Below, one piece after another: positions 8,991-19,388 of a DNA stretch of 64,000 bases. This DNA comes from Burkholderiales bacterium. GTDB taxonomy: Bacteria > Pseudomonadota > Gammaproteobacteria > Burkholderiales > Nitrosomonadaceae. Numbering within the stretch: the first letter of the stretch is position 1; each line of letters opens with the position of its first letter. The notes under the pieces were generated by a model. It worked only from the letters and a program-made list of their open reading frames with translations, was not told the origin of the DNA and ran no database searches. The translations under genes were made by a program, and so were the position numbers. The stretch is from positions 1,550,001 through 1,614,000 of the forward strand of contig JACKLR010000001.1 of assembly GCA_024235795.1 (NCBI GenBank). The letters are read 5' to 3'.

Positions 8991-9758
8991 TCACGTTTCT
9001 TTCCTTATATCGCGTCTACCTTTTAATGGTTTTTTTGATTCAGGCATATATACCGCGAACCCATTGGGATAGCGCAAATCCACATATGCAAGCGGTTCAT
9101 CCTGATTTAAATGTGCGATGCTATGGTTGTATACAGACACGTATCGTAACAACCGTTTTTCAATATCCTGTCGACCCAACTCAAGTATGGTTCCTGTATC
9201 CAGACGGATACGCCAGGCATGTCTGGAAGATAAATTGATTTCGGTGATCGACTGTTGCAAAAGCGCCAAAGCTTCACTGAATTGTCTATAGCGTTGCGCA
9301 ACCTCTTGAGAGTTCGCCTCCATCGGACCGGTAAAAACAGGCATTTCTTCTTCGAGCACGACACGGAATACTTCTCCATAAGTATTAACCAGTGCATGAC
9401 TGCCCCAATGCGCAAACGCCCGGTGTTCTTCCAGTTTAACAATCAGGCCCAGCGGCCAGACCCGTTCAATTCGTGCGTCCCGCACCCAAGGCATCCTTAG
9501 AAACGCATCGCGTACCGCGGCCAGATCTACCGACAAAAAATTTCCAGTAACATCCTGTTTAACAATCTGTTCTATTTGCTCACGGGTAATATGTTTAAAT
9601 TCAATATGCGTAGAATGCATGCCTTGAACATGAATTTCCTTCAAGGGCAAAAAACGCGGCAAGCCGTAGTATTGAGAAAGGGTATAGAACACCGCCGTTG
9701 CCACCATCAGAAACAACGTATTGGACAAAAAGTTTAGAAAACGATGACTATCCCACAT
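8991..9758 (-). CDS. ftsQ: Cell division protein FtsQ
   Basis: 255-residue bitopic membrane protein that bridges early and late divisome proteins. One N-terminal helix (about 7-27, FLSNTLFLMVATAVFYTL), then the POTRA domain beginning KEIHVQGMHSTHI and containing LRMPWVRDARIERVWPLGLIVKLEEHRAFAHWG, a typical FtsQ block. The start overlaps the ddlB 3' end by 11 bases. Position between ddlB and ftsA is canonical. Confidence 0.95.
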   Translation of the reverse strand: MWDSHRFLNFLSNTLFLMVATAVFYTLSQYYGLPRFLPLKEIHVQGMHSTHIEFKHITREQIEQIVKQDVTGNFLSVDLAAVRDAFLRMPWVRDARIERVWPLGLIVKLEEHRAFAHWGSHALVNTYGEVFRVVLEEEMPVFTGPMEANSQEVAQRYRQFSEALALLQQSITEINLSSRHAWRIRLDTGTILELGRQDIEKRLLRYVSVYNHSIAHLNQDEPLAYVDLRYPNGFAVYMPESKKPLKGRRDIRKET

Positions 9759-10665
9759 GAGACAAACTCAATATTTTTAAAACCAGATCTTCAAAACCAA
9801 TTCCAGCGGTTGCGGCCGCCATCGGCACCAGACTGTGGCTCGTCATACCCGGCGATGTATTGGCTTCAAGGAAATAAAACCGGCCATCCTGACTTAAAAT
9901 CAAATCAATTCTGCCCCACCCTTCACACCCCAGCGTTTGATATGCCTTTAAGGCCTGCTGCTGAATCAAATGTTCTTGTTCTTCCGGCAATCCGCAAGGA
10001 CAGAAATAGCGGGTATCGTCGGACAGATATTTGGCCTCGTAATCATATAACTCACCCGCAACCACTATTCTCACCAGCGGCAAAGTTGTATCACCGAGTA
10101 TCGCCGCAGTTAACTCTGTCCCTTCAATAAATTCTTCAGCCAACACGAGAGCGTCATGTTCAGCCGCCACATGGTAGGCCTGTGCAAGATCCTGAGCCCG
10201 ATTGATTTTACTCAATCCAATTGTCGATCCTTCGCGGGCTGGCTTGACGATCAGTGGCAATCCCAGCGTACTTACAACCGCATCAAAGTCGCTTTGTCCA
10301 TTTAACAACAGGCTGCGCGGCGAATTGATACCTACTGCTTCCCAGAGTAATTTTGTGCGCCATTTATCCATTGCAAGCGCACTCGCCATAACCCCGCTAC
10401 CGGTGTAAGGAATACCCATTAACTCAAGTGCACCCTGCATCGTCCCGTCTTCGCCAAATCGGCCGTGCAACGCGATATGCGCCCTATCGAACTTTTCGTC
10501 CAGCAACGCGCCCAGCTGCTTTTCGCCCGGATCAAAAGGATGCGCATCCACACCACAGTTACGCAATGCCTCCAGAACAGCCTGACCGCTCTGTAGCGAA
10601 ATTTCACGTTCGGCAGAACGTCCGCCGAGCAAAACCGCCACTTTTCCGAAATCATGCCCTTTCAC
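9748..10665 (-). CDS. ddlB: D-alanine--D-alanine ligase
   Basis: ATP-grasp ligase making D-Ala-D-Ala for peptidoglycan. Signatures include GGRSAEREISLQSG near the N-terminus, HGRFGEDGTMQGALE, KPAREGSTIGLSK and the C-terminal EANTSPGMTSHSLVP. 305 residues, normal. The start is GTG, sharing a base with the murB stop (TAGTG), so translation is coupled. It uses D-alanine, which both the distant alr and the ortAB product in this window could supply. Confidence 0.97.
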   Translation of the reverse strand: MKGHDFGKVAVLLGGRSAEREISLQSGQAVLEALRNCGVDAHPFDPGEKQLGALLDEKFDRAHIALHGRFGEDGTMQGALELMGIPYTGSGVMASALAMDKWRTKLLWEAVGINSPRSLLLNGQSDFDAVVSTLGLPLIVKPAREGSTIGLSKINRAQDLAQAYHVAAEHDALVLAEEFIEGTELTAAILGDTTLPLVRIVVAGELYDYEAKYLSDDTRYFCPCGLPEEQEHLIQQQALKAYQTLGCEGWGRIDLILSQDGRFYFLEANTSPGMTSHSLVPMAAATAGIGFEDLVLKILSLSHVG

Positions 10666-11657
10666 TAAGCATTACTCCCCGTTTTACCGATAATGTGAAC
10701 TTCTGGCATCAACTCGACACCCGTCTCCTTTTTAACCTTCTCCTGCACCATCATGATCAGCGTTTCGATATCGGTTGCAGAGGCATTAGCGATATTGACA
10801 ATAAAATTCGCATGCTGCGTGGAAACCATCGCCCCACCGACGCGCATGCCTTTTAATCCGCATGCTTCTATTAAACGTGCGGCATGATCCCCTGGAGGAT
10901 TTCTGAATACCGACCCTGCATTGGGCTTGTTCAATGGCTGACTCTGCACACGCCGCGTTAACAGTTGCCTGATTTTTTGCCGGGACACAGCCTCATCACC
11001 CGTCTTTAACCGGAAGTATCCGCCCACAAACCATTCCGAATCGCTATTCGATACTGCCTTTCGCTGCACACTGCGATATCCAATTTCATAAACACCGGGT
11101 GATTGCACAGATATTTTTCCACTGCGGGTTATCACCTGAACCTGTTCGATAATCTCCCAGGTTTCAGCGCCATAACACCCTGCATTCATCGCCAGTGCGC
11201 CACCGACCGTTCCCGGAATTCCCGCCAGAAACTCTGCGCCGGCCAATTGATGCACCGCAGCAAATCGAGCAACCTTGGCGCAGGCCACACCCGCTCCCGC
11301 ATATATCAATCCACATTCACTATCCTGACGCATCAGTTGCAAATCGTTCAGTCGGGCATGAACCGCTATCACTGTACCCGACAGACCGCCATCTCTGACC
11401 AACAGATTACTTCCCAGGCCCACCATATATACCGGCTCGTCAACTGGCAGTTGTTGCAAAAAAAGTCCCAGATCTTCCAAATCAGCCGGAATGAAGTAGC
11501 GTCGGGCAATGCCGCCTGCACGCCACGACGTATGCCGGCTCATCGGTTCATTTATTCGCATTTCCCCGCGAACCAGACGCATACTCAACTCACTGGAAAA
11601 AAAACCAGTCAAACGGTTGACATTCCACTTGTCTATTTGAAATACCGTTTTCATCAC
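10665..11657 (-). CDS. murB: UDP-N-acetylenolpyruvoylglucosamine reductase
   Basis: FAD enzyme reducing UDP-GlcNAc-enolpyruvate to UDP-MurNAc. FAD-binding PVYMVGLGSNLLVRDGG and the GIPGTVGGALAMNAG motif are present, with the C-terminal block KPNAGSVFRNPPGDHAARLIE. The 330 residues include a 30-residue N-terminal extension before RINEPMSRHTSWRAGG. A Shine-Dalgarno GGAGG 6 bases before the first start (GTG-ATG) supports the longer form. It follows murC by 28 bases. Confidence 0.96.
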   Translation of the reverse strand: MMKTVFQIDKWNVNRLTGFFSSELSMRLVRGEMRINEPMSRHTSWRAGGIARRYFIPADLEDLGLFLQQLPVDEPVYMVGLGSNLLVRDGGLSGTVIAVHARLNDLQLMRQDSECGLIYAGAGVACAKVARFAAVHQLAGAEFLAGIPGTVGGALAMNAGCYGAETWEIIEQVQVITRSGKISVQSPGVYEIGYRSVQRKAVSNSDSEWFVGGYFRLKTGDEAVSRQKIRQLLTRRVQSQPLNKPNAGSVFRNPPGDHAARLIEACGLKGMRVGGAMVSTQHANFIVNIANASATDIETLIMMVQEKVKKETGVELMPEVHIIGKTGSNA

Positions 11658-11685
11658 ACACGCCTCCAGCCCATCTCCAGTTCAG

Positions 11686-13107
11686 TCACTCATTAATAAT
11701 CATCATCAATTTTTGTTGCTTATTTACAATTTCAGGCGCAACTCTCGATACAGAACCAGCTCCCATGACCAGAACCAGATCATTATCTTCGACCACATCC
11801 AGAATCGCTGTGATCAGCTCCTCCACTGTACCGGCATAAATCGGTTCCACTTTCCCGTGTATGCGCACCGACCTTGCCAGTGATTTGCTATCAGCGGCCA
11901 CAATCGGTTCTTCACCTGCCGGAAAAACCTCGGCCAGCAGCAAAATATCCGGCTGAGAAAGCACTTTGACAAAATCTTCGAATAAATTGCATGTCCGCGA
12001 ATAGCGATGCGGTTGAAAAGCCAGAACCAGACGCCGACCAGGAAAAGCGCCACGCGCCGCATTTATCGTCGCAGCAAGCTCTGCCGGATGATGGCCATAA
12101 TCGTCAATCAATGCAAAACGACGCTCATTGGACAAATGGATTTCGCCATAATGCTGGAAACGCCGCTCAACACCTTTGAACTCCGACAACGCTTTGGTTA
12201 TTGCTGTATCTGAAGCGCCAATCTCGTTTGCCACAGCAATCGCTGCCAAAGCATTCTGCACATTATGCAAACCGGGCAAATTCAGAACAATGGGCAATTT
12301 GCGCGCCGAACCATTGACGCCAACCAAAGCCGTAAAATGCATTTGACCGTGGTGATGCTCGATATCCAGCGCCCGAACTTGAGCTTCCTCGGAAAGCCCG
12401 TAGGTTGTGATTGGTTTTGTAATATCGGGCATCAGTGCGCGTACATTGTCATCATCGATACACAAAACCGCCATGCCATAAAAAGGCAAATGTTGCATAA
12501 ATTCGATGAATGTCTGTTTTAGCCGGTTAAAATCATGGCCGTAAGTTTCCATATGATCCGCATCCACATTGGTCACTACCGCCAGAACGGGTTGCAGATA
12601 AAGAAATGACGCATCCGATTCGTCCGCTTCAACCACGATAAATTCGCCGCTTCCGAGTTTGGCGTGACAACCCGCAGCTTTTAATCGACCACCGATCACA
12701 AAAGTTGGATCCATGTCCGCTTCAGCCAAAATACTGGCCACCAAGCTAGTCGTCGTCGTCTTGCCATGCGTTCCAGCGATTGCTATACCACGCCTCAGTC
12801 TGAGCAACTCCGCCAGCATTAATGCACGCGGCACAACCGGGATATTTTTCTCATGCGCGGCAACAACTTCAGGATTATCAGGTTTGACAGCAGTTGAGGT
12901 AACCACCACATCGGCACCTGCAATTTGCGAACTTGCGTGGCCGGTATAAACTGTAATACCTAGGCTTCTTAGTCGTTGCGCCACCCAGTTATCCGACAAA
13001 TCCGAACCGCTGATCCGGTATTTCAGGTTCAGTAACACTTCAGCGATACCGCTCATTCCCGAGCCACAGATTCCCACAAAATGAACATGTTTAACTTTAT
13101 GTCTCAT
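11686..13107 (-). CDS. murC: UDP-N-acetylmuramate--L-alanine ligase
   Basis: Mur ligase adding L-Ala to UDP-MurNAc. N-terminal HFVGICGSGMSGIAEVL nucleotide motif, ATP P-loop GTHGKTTTTS, and IDDYGHHPAE of the central/C-terminal domain. 473 residues, normal length. The ATG overlaps the murG stop by 4 bases. Confidence 0.97.
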   Translation of the reverse strand: MRHKVKHVHFVGICGSGMSGIAEVLLNLKYRISGSDLSDNWVAQRLRSLGITVYTGHASSQIAGADVVVTSTAVKPDNPEVVAAHEKNIPVVPRALMLAELLRLRRGIAIAGTHGKTTTTSLVASILAEADMDPTFVIGGRLKAAGCHAKLGSGEFIVVEADESDASFLYLQPVLAVVTNVDADHMETYGHDFNRLKQTFIEFMQHLPFYGMAVLCIDDDNVRALMPDITKPITTYGLSEEAQVRALDIEHHHGQMHFTALVGVNGSARKLPIVLNLPGLHNVQNALAAIAVANEIGASDTAITKALSEFKGVERRFQHYGEIHLSNERRFALIDDYGHHPAELAATINAARGAFPGRRLVLAFQPHRYSRTCNLFEDFVKVLSQPDILLLAEVFPAGEEPIVAADSKSLARSVRIHGKVEPIYAGTVEELITAILDVVEDNDLVLVMGAGSVSRVAPEIVNKQQKLMMIINE

Positions 13108-14186
13108 GACATTACTCCGCTTGCCTCAATACATGCCTGCGCAACCAGCCTGGTTGCATCCGGCGCCGCCTGTTTTCTCGCCGCGACTGCCATCGCAAGC
13201 AATTTCTCTCGGGTCAAGCCGCTTAAAATTTCCATCAGATTATGTGGATTTAAATCGGTCTGCGGCAACAAAACAGCCGCTTGATACTCACTTAAGAAAC
13301 GCGCGTTGCTTGTCTGGTGATCATCGACTGCATAAGGATAGGGCACCAATATACTCGCCACACCTGCCGCCGCCAGCTCGGAAACCGTCAAAGCACCTGC
13401 ACGACACAGCACCAGATCACAAGCTGCATAGTATTGACTGATATCATCGATAAACGCAGTCAACTCAGCGGTTATGCCCAAATCCGAATAACTCTTTCTC
13501 AACGCACCCAAATTCTTTTCACCTGCCTGATGTATCACAACCGGACGATGATTTTCCGGCATGCGTTTTATGGCTTGCGGCACCACCGTATTCAGCGCTT
13601 GTGCACCCCGGCTGCCGCCAACGACCAGCATTTTTAGCGGGCCACTACGCCCGGCAAATCGTTTCTCAGGTGGATCCAGTTTTGTAATATTGCCGCGCAC
13701 TGGATTTCCCACAAAAGATACTTTGGTATTGTCCATTTTGATCGCGCCGGGAAAACCCAAAAGAACCCTGTCAGCCAGCTTTGCCAGCACCTTGTTTACG
13801 AGACCCGGTATGGAGTTCTGCTCATGAATAACCAAAGGCTTATTAAGTAAAGAAGCCATCATCCCGCCTGGAAATGCCGGATACCCACCCATACCCAGCA
13901 CCACATCCGGCTGTACTTTGCGCATAATCTGTTGGCTTTGCAGAAATGCTCTAAGCAATCGGAAGGGCAATATCAGCCAGGTTGATACGCGTTTTCCACG
14001 CAAACCCGAAAAATCAATCGCCTCCATCTCATATCCATATTGCACAACCAGTCTGCTCTCCATGCCCGTTTTGGTGCCCAACCAAACCACTCGCCATCCT
14101 GCCGACTTCAGATAATCCGCCACGGCCAGACCCGGAAATACATGACCCCCGGTGCCACCGGCCATAATCACTATGGTTTGTGCCAT
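13104..14186 (-). CDS. murG: MurG lipid II synthase (GlcNAc transferase)
   Basis: Adds GlcNAc to lipid I on the cytoplasmic face of the inner membrane. N-terminal GGTGGHVFPGLAVADYL glycine loop and the second glycine-rich site VVGGSRGAQALN are clear, as is the UDP-binding CRAGALTVSELAAAGV and ATP-like PYPYAVDDHQTSNA block. 360 residues, normal. It starts 40 bases after ftsW and overlaps murC by 4. Confidence 0.97.
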   Translation of the reverse strand: MAQTIVIMAGGTGGHVFPGLAVADYLKSAGWRVVWLGTKTGMESRLVVQYGYEMEAIDFSGLRGKRVSTWLILPFRLLRAFLQSQQIMRKVQPDVVLGMGGYPAFPGGMMASLLNKPLVIHEQNSIPGLVNKVLAKLADRVLLGFPGAIKMDNTKVSFVGNPVRGNITKLDPPEKRFAGRSGPLKMLVVGGSRGAQALNTVVPQAIKRMPENHRPVVIHQAGEKNLGALRKSYSDLGITAELTAFIDDISQYYAACDLVLCRAGALTVSELAAAGVASILVPYPYAVDDHQTSNARFLSEYQAAVLLPQTDLNPHNLMEILSGLTREKLLAMAVAARKQAAPDATRLVAQACIEASGVMS

Positions 14187-14226
14187 CTCCGGTCCTTCGG
14201 TTTCGTGTTGTTTCCACTCCGAGTCT

Positions 14227-15393
14227 TCAAATACTCATCCCCTTTAACCGCCGCCTGTTTTCCCAGTCAATTCTCAGTAAAACAGCCAACGCAAAACAAA
14301 TCGCTGTGATGCTGCTGCCACCAAAACTCATCAACGGCAGCGTCAATCCTTTGGTCGGTAAAACACCCATATTGACGCCCATATTGATGAGCGCCTGCAT
14401 GCCTATCCACAACCCGATACCTTGTGCAACCAATGCCGCAAAATGACATTCCAGTTTTGCGGCCCGACGCCCGATGGCAAAAGCGCGCATGACGACAACT
14501 GCAAAAAGTATTATCACTGTCGCAACGCCAATAAATCCAAGCTCTTCGGCCAGGACTGACAAGAGAAAATCCGTATGCGCTTCAGGCAGATAAAATAATT
14601 TTTCAACGCTGCCGCCTAATCCGACACCGAACCATTCACCACGCCCAAATGCAATCAGCGCGTGACTGAGCTGATAGCCTTTGCCCAATGGATCAGCCCA
14701 AGGATCCATAAAACCAATAATGCGGTCCAGTCGGTAGTTGGCAACATAAATCAATACAAACATACCCGCCGCCATTAAACTCAAGAGTGTTGCAAATATC
14801 TTTATGCTGACTCCGCCTAAAAACAGAATGCCAATCATCAATGCTGTAATTACGACGGCAGCGCCAAAGTCCGGTTGTTGTAACAAGAGAAAACCGACAA
14901 CACCGGTGACGGCAATTAACGGCAAAAAACCTTTATAAAAATTGTCCAGATCGGCCGCCTTGCGCACCACATAATCCGCCGCATAGATAATCATGAAAAG
15001 CTTCATGAATTCAGAAGGCTGAAGATTTACCATGTACAATGAAATCCACCGCTGACTGCCGTTGACTTCGCGCCCAACCCCGGGAATCAATACCAGTAGC
15101 AGCAATAAAATACCGGCGAGAAACAGGAAAATGGCATATTTCTGCCACATTTGAACGGGCACCTGAAATGCTGCGAGTCCTATCATTATGCCCAACGTCA
15201 GATAAATCGCATGACGAATCAGATAATGGTTGGAATGATCGACACCAAACTGTGCTTCGGCGATGGCAATCGAAGCTGAATAAACCATAATCAATCCAAT
15301 GCTTAGCAAAAACAATACAGACCAAAGCAGCACCTGATCCAATTCAGGCACCTTGCTTGTACTTGTATTTGTATTGCTTGCCGGATAAATCAT
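14227..15393 (-). CDS. ftsW: FtsW lipid II polymerase (SEDS family)
   Basis: Multi-spanning SEDS glycosyltransferase that works with FtsI in septal peptidoglycan synthesis. About ten hydrophobic segments; diagnostic blocks are VNGSQRWISL, QPSEFMKLFMIIYAADY, GKGYQLSHALIAFGRGEWFGVGLGGSVEKL, and HTDFLLSVLAEELGFIG. The frame is open upstream to 15498 within murD, but that part is hydrophilic. The ATG at 15393 (MIYPASNTN) lies 4 bases after the murD stop and gives 388 residues, the usual size. Confidence 0.95.
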   Translation of the reverse strand: MIYPASNTNTSTSKVPELDQVLLWSVLFLLSIGLIMVYSASIAIAEAQFGVDHSNHYLIRHAIYLTLGIMIGLAAFQVPVQMWQKYAIFLFLAGILLLLLVLIPGVGREVNGSQRWISLYMVNLQPSEFMKLFMIIYAADYVVRKAADLDNFYKGFLPLIAVTGVVGFLLLQQPDFGAAVVITALMIGILFLGGVSIKIFATLLSLMAAGMFVLIYVANYRLDRIIGFMDPWADPLGKGYQLSHALIAFGRGEWFGVGLGGSVEKLFYLPEAHTDFLLSVLAEELGFIGVATVIILFAVVVMRAFAIGRRAAKLECHFAALVAQGIGLWIGMQALINMGVNMGVLPTKGLTLPLMSFGGSSITAICFALAVLLRIDWENRRRLKGMSI

Positions 15394-15397
15394 CTGA

Positions 15398-16813
15398 TTA
15401 ATGGGTACTTTCTCCAAAACTGAACAATCTTTCCTCGATATCCTTGACCGCCGCAATAAAAACTTCCGCACGATGAATATAATTCCTGAACATATCAAAA
15501 CTGGCGCACGCCGGTGACAACATCACCACATCATCTTTCCGCGCCAGCAAGAAACATTTCTGCACCGCTTCCGCCATGGTTCTTGCAAAAAGAACCGGCA
15601 CACCGCAACCATCCAGTGCCGTGGCTATCTTATCCGCATCACGGCCAATCAGCACAACACCGCGCGCATTCTCCGCGACCACTTCATATAATGCAGAAAA
15701 TTCCTGTCCTTTCCCGTCGCCACCCGCAATCAAAACCACCTTTTGTTGCACCCCTTTTAACGCAGCAACTGTTGAAGAAACATTGGTACTCTTTGAATCA
15801 TCGATAAAAACCACATCATTAACAGCAGCAACTTTTTCCATTCGATGCGGCAAACCCTTGAATTCGCTTAGCGCAGCAATCAGCGGCTTAATGGGCACCT
15901 GCAATGCGCGACATAGCGCCAATGCGGCCAGTGCATTGGCGGCATTATGCATCCCGCTTACCTTCAATTCGGCAGTTTTCATCAGCAACATTTTTCCTTC
16001 TGCCAGCCAGAAATCATCATTATTCTGCACAATACCAAAATCTATCTCCGTTACCGGCGCATCCAGGCCGAACGTAATCTGTTTTTTTTCTGCAAGACCC
16101 ATTGCACTCGATACTGCATCATCTCTGTTAAGAATTTGAATCCCTTTACTCAGCTTTTCATGCTGAAAGATCCTTGCCTTTGCCAACGCGTACTCGCACA
16201 AGTTGTTATAGCGATCCAGATGGTCTTCACCCAGATTCAAAACTGCTGCCACGTCTGCATTCAGGTTCTCAGTCAGTTCCAATTGAAAACTTGAAACCTC
16301 CAAAACCCATAATTGCGGCAAATCCCCATTGTCCAAACGCCGCATCAACGCATCGAGCACAGCCGGGCCAATATTTCCGGCGACCTCCACATTAAACCCG
16401 GCCTTTTTTAACATCTCACCGACCATAGCGGTAACCGTTGTTTTCCCATTTGTGCCTGTAATCGCAATAATTTCAGGTCTTGGCGCTTCACATTGTTCAA
16501 GCGCCCATTTAAATAATGTTATGTCGCCAACAACCGGCACGCCGCGCTTAATTGCCTGCTGCACATGCATTTCCGCCATTGGCACGCCCGGGCTCATCGC
16601 GATCAATTCGATGTTCTCGAACAGACTATTATCAAATGGGCCTTCGAAAATTTTTATTTCCGGCATTGCGCTTTTCAAGGCAGCAACATTTGGCAGGTTA
16701 TAGCGACTGTCTGCCACACGAACATACGCATTCTGGCGTGTCAGCCATTTTGCTATTGATAATCCTGTTTCACCCATGCCAAGCACCAACACATGTTTTC
16801 CTTTTAGATTCAT
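15398..16813 (-). CDS. murD: UDP-N-acetylmuramoylalanine--D-glutamate ligase
   Basis: Mur ligase adding D-Glu. N-terminal VLVLGMGETGLSIAKWL, P-loop ITGTNGKTTVTAM, and FIDDSKSTNVSSTVAAL identify MurD. 471 residues, normal. It overlaps mraY by 4 bases at its start. Confidence 0.97.
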   Translation of the reverse strand: MNLKGKHVLVLGMGETGLSIAKWLTRQNAYVRVADSRYNLPNVAALKSAMPEIKIFEGPFDNSLFENIELIAMSPGVPMAEMHVQQAIKRGVPVVGDITLFKWALEQCEAPRPEIIAITGTNGKTTVTAMVGEMLKKAGFNVEVAGNIGPAVLDALMRRLDNGDLPQLWVLEVSSFQLELTENLNADVAAVLNLGEDHLDRYNNLCEYALAKARIFQHEKLSKGIQILNRDDAVSSAMGLAEKKQITFGLDAPVTEIDFGIVQNNDDFWLAEGKMLLMKTAELKVSGMHNAANALAALALCRALQVPIKPLIAALSEFKGLPHRMEKVAAVNDVVFIDDSKSTNVSSTVAALKGVQQKVVLIAGGDGKGQEFSALYEVVAENARGVVLIGRDADKIATALDGCGVPVLFARTMAEAVQKCFLLARKDDVVMLSPACASFDMFRNYIHRAEVFIAAVKDIEERLFSFGESTH

Positions 16814-17895
16814 CTTAATTTCAATGTCGACAAGCCCACCAAAACCAGAATTATGGTAATAATCCAGAATCTCACAACCACTTGGTTCTCTTTCCAGCCC
16901 TTCAATTCAAAGTGATGATGCAACGGCGCCATTCGAAAAATACGCCGCCCAGTCAGTTTGTAGGAGGCCACCTGCAACATCACCGAAAGCGCTTCCATCA
17001 CAAAAACACCACCCATTATTATCAACACGATTTCCTGGCGGATAATTACAGTAATCACACCGAGTGCCGCACCCAAAGACAGCGCGCCCACGTCACCCAT
17101 GAACACTTCTGCCGGATATGTGTTAAACCATAGAAAAGCCAAACCGGCACCCGCCAACGCACCACAAAAAACAGACAATTCACCGGCATTTGGGATATAA
17201 GGTAAGCCCAGATAGTTGGCAAAAACAATATGACCAGCAACATAAGCAAAAATCGCCAACGCACCGCCAATCATGACCGTCGGCATAATCGCCAAGCCAT
17301 CCAGACCATCCGTCAGATTTACTGCATTGCTCGTACCAACAATGACAAAATAAGTCAGGATGACAAAGCCGGTCACACCCAATGGGATAGCAATCTCTTT
17401 AAAAAAAGGCACAATCATATTAGTCTGGGCAGGCAACTCAGCTGTTACCACCAGATACATCGCTACAACTATCGCTATAACCGATTGCCAAAAAAATTTA
17501 TTACCGGCAGAAAGCCCTTTTGGGTTTCGATGAACAACCTTTCGATAATCATCTATCCATCCAATAATGCCAAACCCCAACGTGGTCAGCAGTACTACCC
17601 AAATATAACGATTACTTAAATCCGCCCACAGTAAGGTGGTCAAAACAATCGCCACCAGAATTAAGGCGCCTCCCATGGTCGGTGTGCCTGCTTTAATCAA
17701 GTGGGTTTGCGGGCCGTCATCGCGCACGGATTGTCCGATCTTGTAGGCCGTCAGTTTGCGAATCATGACCGGACCAATCAGGAACGAGATTGCCAGTGCC
17801 GTCAACGCCGCCAGCATTGCACGCAATGTAATATAACTAAATACGTTAAATGCACGGATGTCCTGGGCCAGCCATTGGGAAAGCTCTAACAGCAT
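16810..17895 (-). CDS. mraY: Phospho-N-acetylmuramoyl-pentapeptide transferase
   Basis: Integral membrane enzyme that forms lipid I. Signature blocks: KAGTPTMGGALIL, TDGLDGLAIMPT with the catalytic Asp pair, FMGDVGALSLGAALG, and the C-terminal HHHFELKGWKENQVVVRFWI. About ten transmembrane segments, 361 residues, normal. It lies 107 bases after murF, one of the few real gaps in the cluster. Confidence 0.98.
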   Translation of the reverse strand: MLLELSQWLAQDIRAFNVFSYITLRAMLAALTALAISFLIGPVMIRKLTAYKIGQSVRDDGPQTHLIKAGTPTMGGALILVAIVLTTLLWADLSNRYIWVVLLTTLGFGIIGWIDDYRKVVHRNPKGLSAGNKFFWQSVIAIVVAMYLVVTAELPAQTNMIVPFFKEIAIPLGVTGFVILTYFVIVGTSNAVNLTDGLDGLAIMPTVMIGGALAIFAYVAGHIVFANYLGLPYIPNAGELSVFCGALAGAGLAFLWFNTYPAEVFMGDVGALSLGAALGVITVIIRQEIVLIIMGGVFVMEALSVMLQVASYKLTGRRIFRMAPLHHHFELKGWKENQVVVRFWIITIILVLVGLSTLKLR

Positions 17896-18002
17896 GACCG
17901 CTTCCTTTGTCGTCCTAAGTCAATCTGAACTATTCGTTTCCGTCGCATTTTTTCGTTTATCCCGAAACGCACTCTATAAAAACCTTATTTACTTGACAAA
18001 TA

Positions 18003-19388
18003 TCACGCTTCCAACCTGTCAATAATCCGCTCCATACGCATCAAGCGCGAACCCTTGACCAGCAAAGTAACATCTTTAGCCAACAAGCTTTCAGCCACAT
18101 CCAGCAATTTATCTACATCACTGAAATGTTCGGCGCCCTGACCAAATGCATCACTCGCAAACTTACTCAGCTCGCCCAGTGTTAACAGCCTATCCAAATT
18201 GGCACGCCGCGCTTCTTCACCAATCATTCGATGCAACTCAATCGACGCCTTACCCAGTTCGCCCATATCACCGAGTACCAAAATTTTTTTCCCCGCTTCA
18301 GCCGCCAATACTGATAAAGCCGCACGTACTGATTCCGGATTTGCGTTGTAACTGTCGTCTATCAACGCCGCATGATGGAGCCCTATTTTTCTCTGCAACC
18401 GCCCCCGCACACCTTTGAAATTTCCCAGTCCGGCAGCAATAGCTTTACCGTCAATATTTATTGCCACAGCGGCAGCCGCCGCAGCTAATGCATTACGAAT
18501 ATTATGCACTCCCGGAACCTTAAGACTGACATCTACGACTTCATCCAAAAGACGCAATTGCAATAGACTGCCAGTTCCACCAGTCTGGTATTCTGCAGAT
18601 ACCTGCACACGCCTAGTTTGATCACCCAAACCAAAATTAATAATCCGACGACCACCTGCAAGCATACGCCACAGAGAAGCATGGGGATCATCCGCATTAA
18701 TGACTGCTATTCCCTGCTCATCAAGGCCAGAGAATATTTCTCCTTTTGCCCGCGCAACCGCCTTCACCGTTCCCAAACCCTGTATATGGGCGAGCCCTGC
18801 ATTGGTTACTACAGCCACATCAGGTTTTGCCAGTTCGGTCAAATAAGCAATTTCCCCCATATGGTTCATACCCATTTCAATCACTGCATAGCGATGTGTA
18901 TCACGCATTCGCAACAGCATCAGCGGCATGCCGATATCGTTGTTAAGATTACCTTCGGTCGCCAATACACTTGAAGCCACTTCGAAACCATTTGCGCCCG
19001 TTATCGCCTGACAAAGTATTGCGGCCAGCATATCCTTTACAGTTGTTTTCCCATTGCTACCGGTAACCGCAACGAGCGGCATTGAGAATCGTGCACGCCA
19101 AAAAGCCGCCAATTGTCCCAATCCCTTGCGTGTATCATTCACTTGAATAAATGATATTCCTGCAGATAATGCTTCATCATCAGCATTCATTCCAACCATA
19201 GCCGCTACGGCTCCGTTATTTTTTGCGGCATGGATAAAACGGTATCCTTCAAATCTTTCGCCAGATAACGCAACAAAGAGATCGCCTATTTTTAATGTCC
19301 TGCTATCTGTGCTCACTCCCGTAAACAATACATTTTCACCTTGTGATCGCGCATTCAAAACATGAGCAGCTTCTTGCAATAACATCAT
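18003..19388 (-). CDS. murF: UDP-N-acetylmuramoyl-tripeptide--D-Ala-D-Ala ligase
   Basis: Adds D-Ala-D-Ala to the UDP-MurNAc tripeptide. P-loop VTGSNGKTTVKDM, EMGMNHMGEIAYL, and DDSYNANPESVRAAL are characteristic of MurF. 461 residues. The start overlaps murE by 4 bases; the frame begins ATG-ATG, so the exact start is uncertain by one codon. Confidence 0.97.
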   Translation of the reverse strand: MMLLQEAAHVLNARSQGENVLFTGVSTDSRTLKIGDLFVALSGERFEGYRFIHAAKNNGAVAAMVGMNADDEALSAGISFIQVNDTRKGLGQLAAFWRARFSMPLVAVTGSNGKTTVKDMLAAILCQAITGANGFEVASSVLATEGNLNNDIGMPLMLLRMRDTHRYAVIEMGMNHMGEIAYLTELAKPDVAVVTNAGLAHIQGLGTVKAVARAKGEIFSGLDEQGIAVINADDPHASLWRMLAGGRRIINFGLGDQTRRVQVSAEYQTGGTGSLLQLRLLDEVVDVSLKVPGVHNIRNALAAAAAAVAINIDGKAIAAGLGNFKGVRGRLQRKIGLHHAALIDDSYNANPESVRAALSVLAAEAGKKILVLGDMGELGKASIELHRMIGEEARRANLDRLLTLGELSKFASDAFGQGAEHFSDVDKLLDVAESLLAKDVTLLVKGSRLMRMERIIDRLEA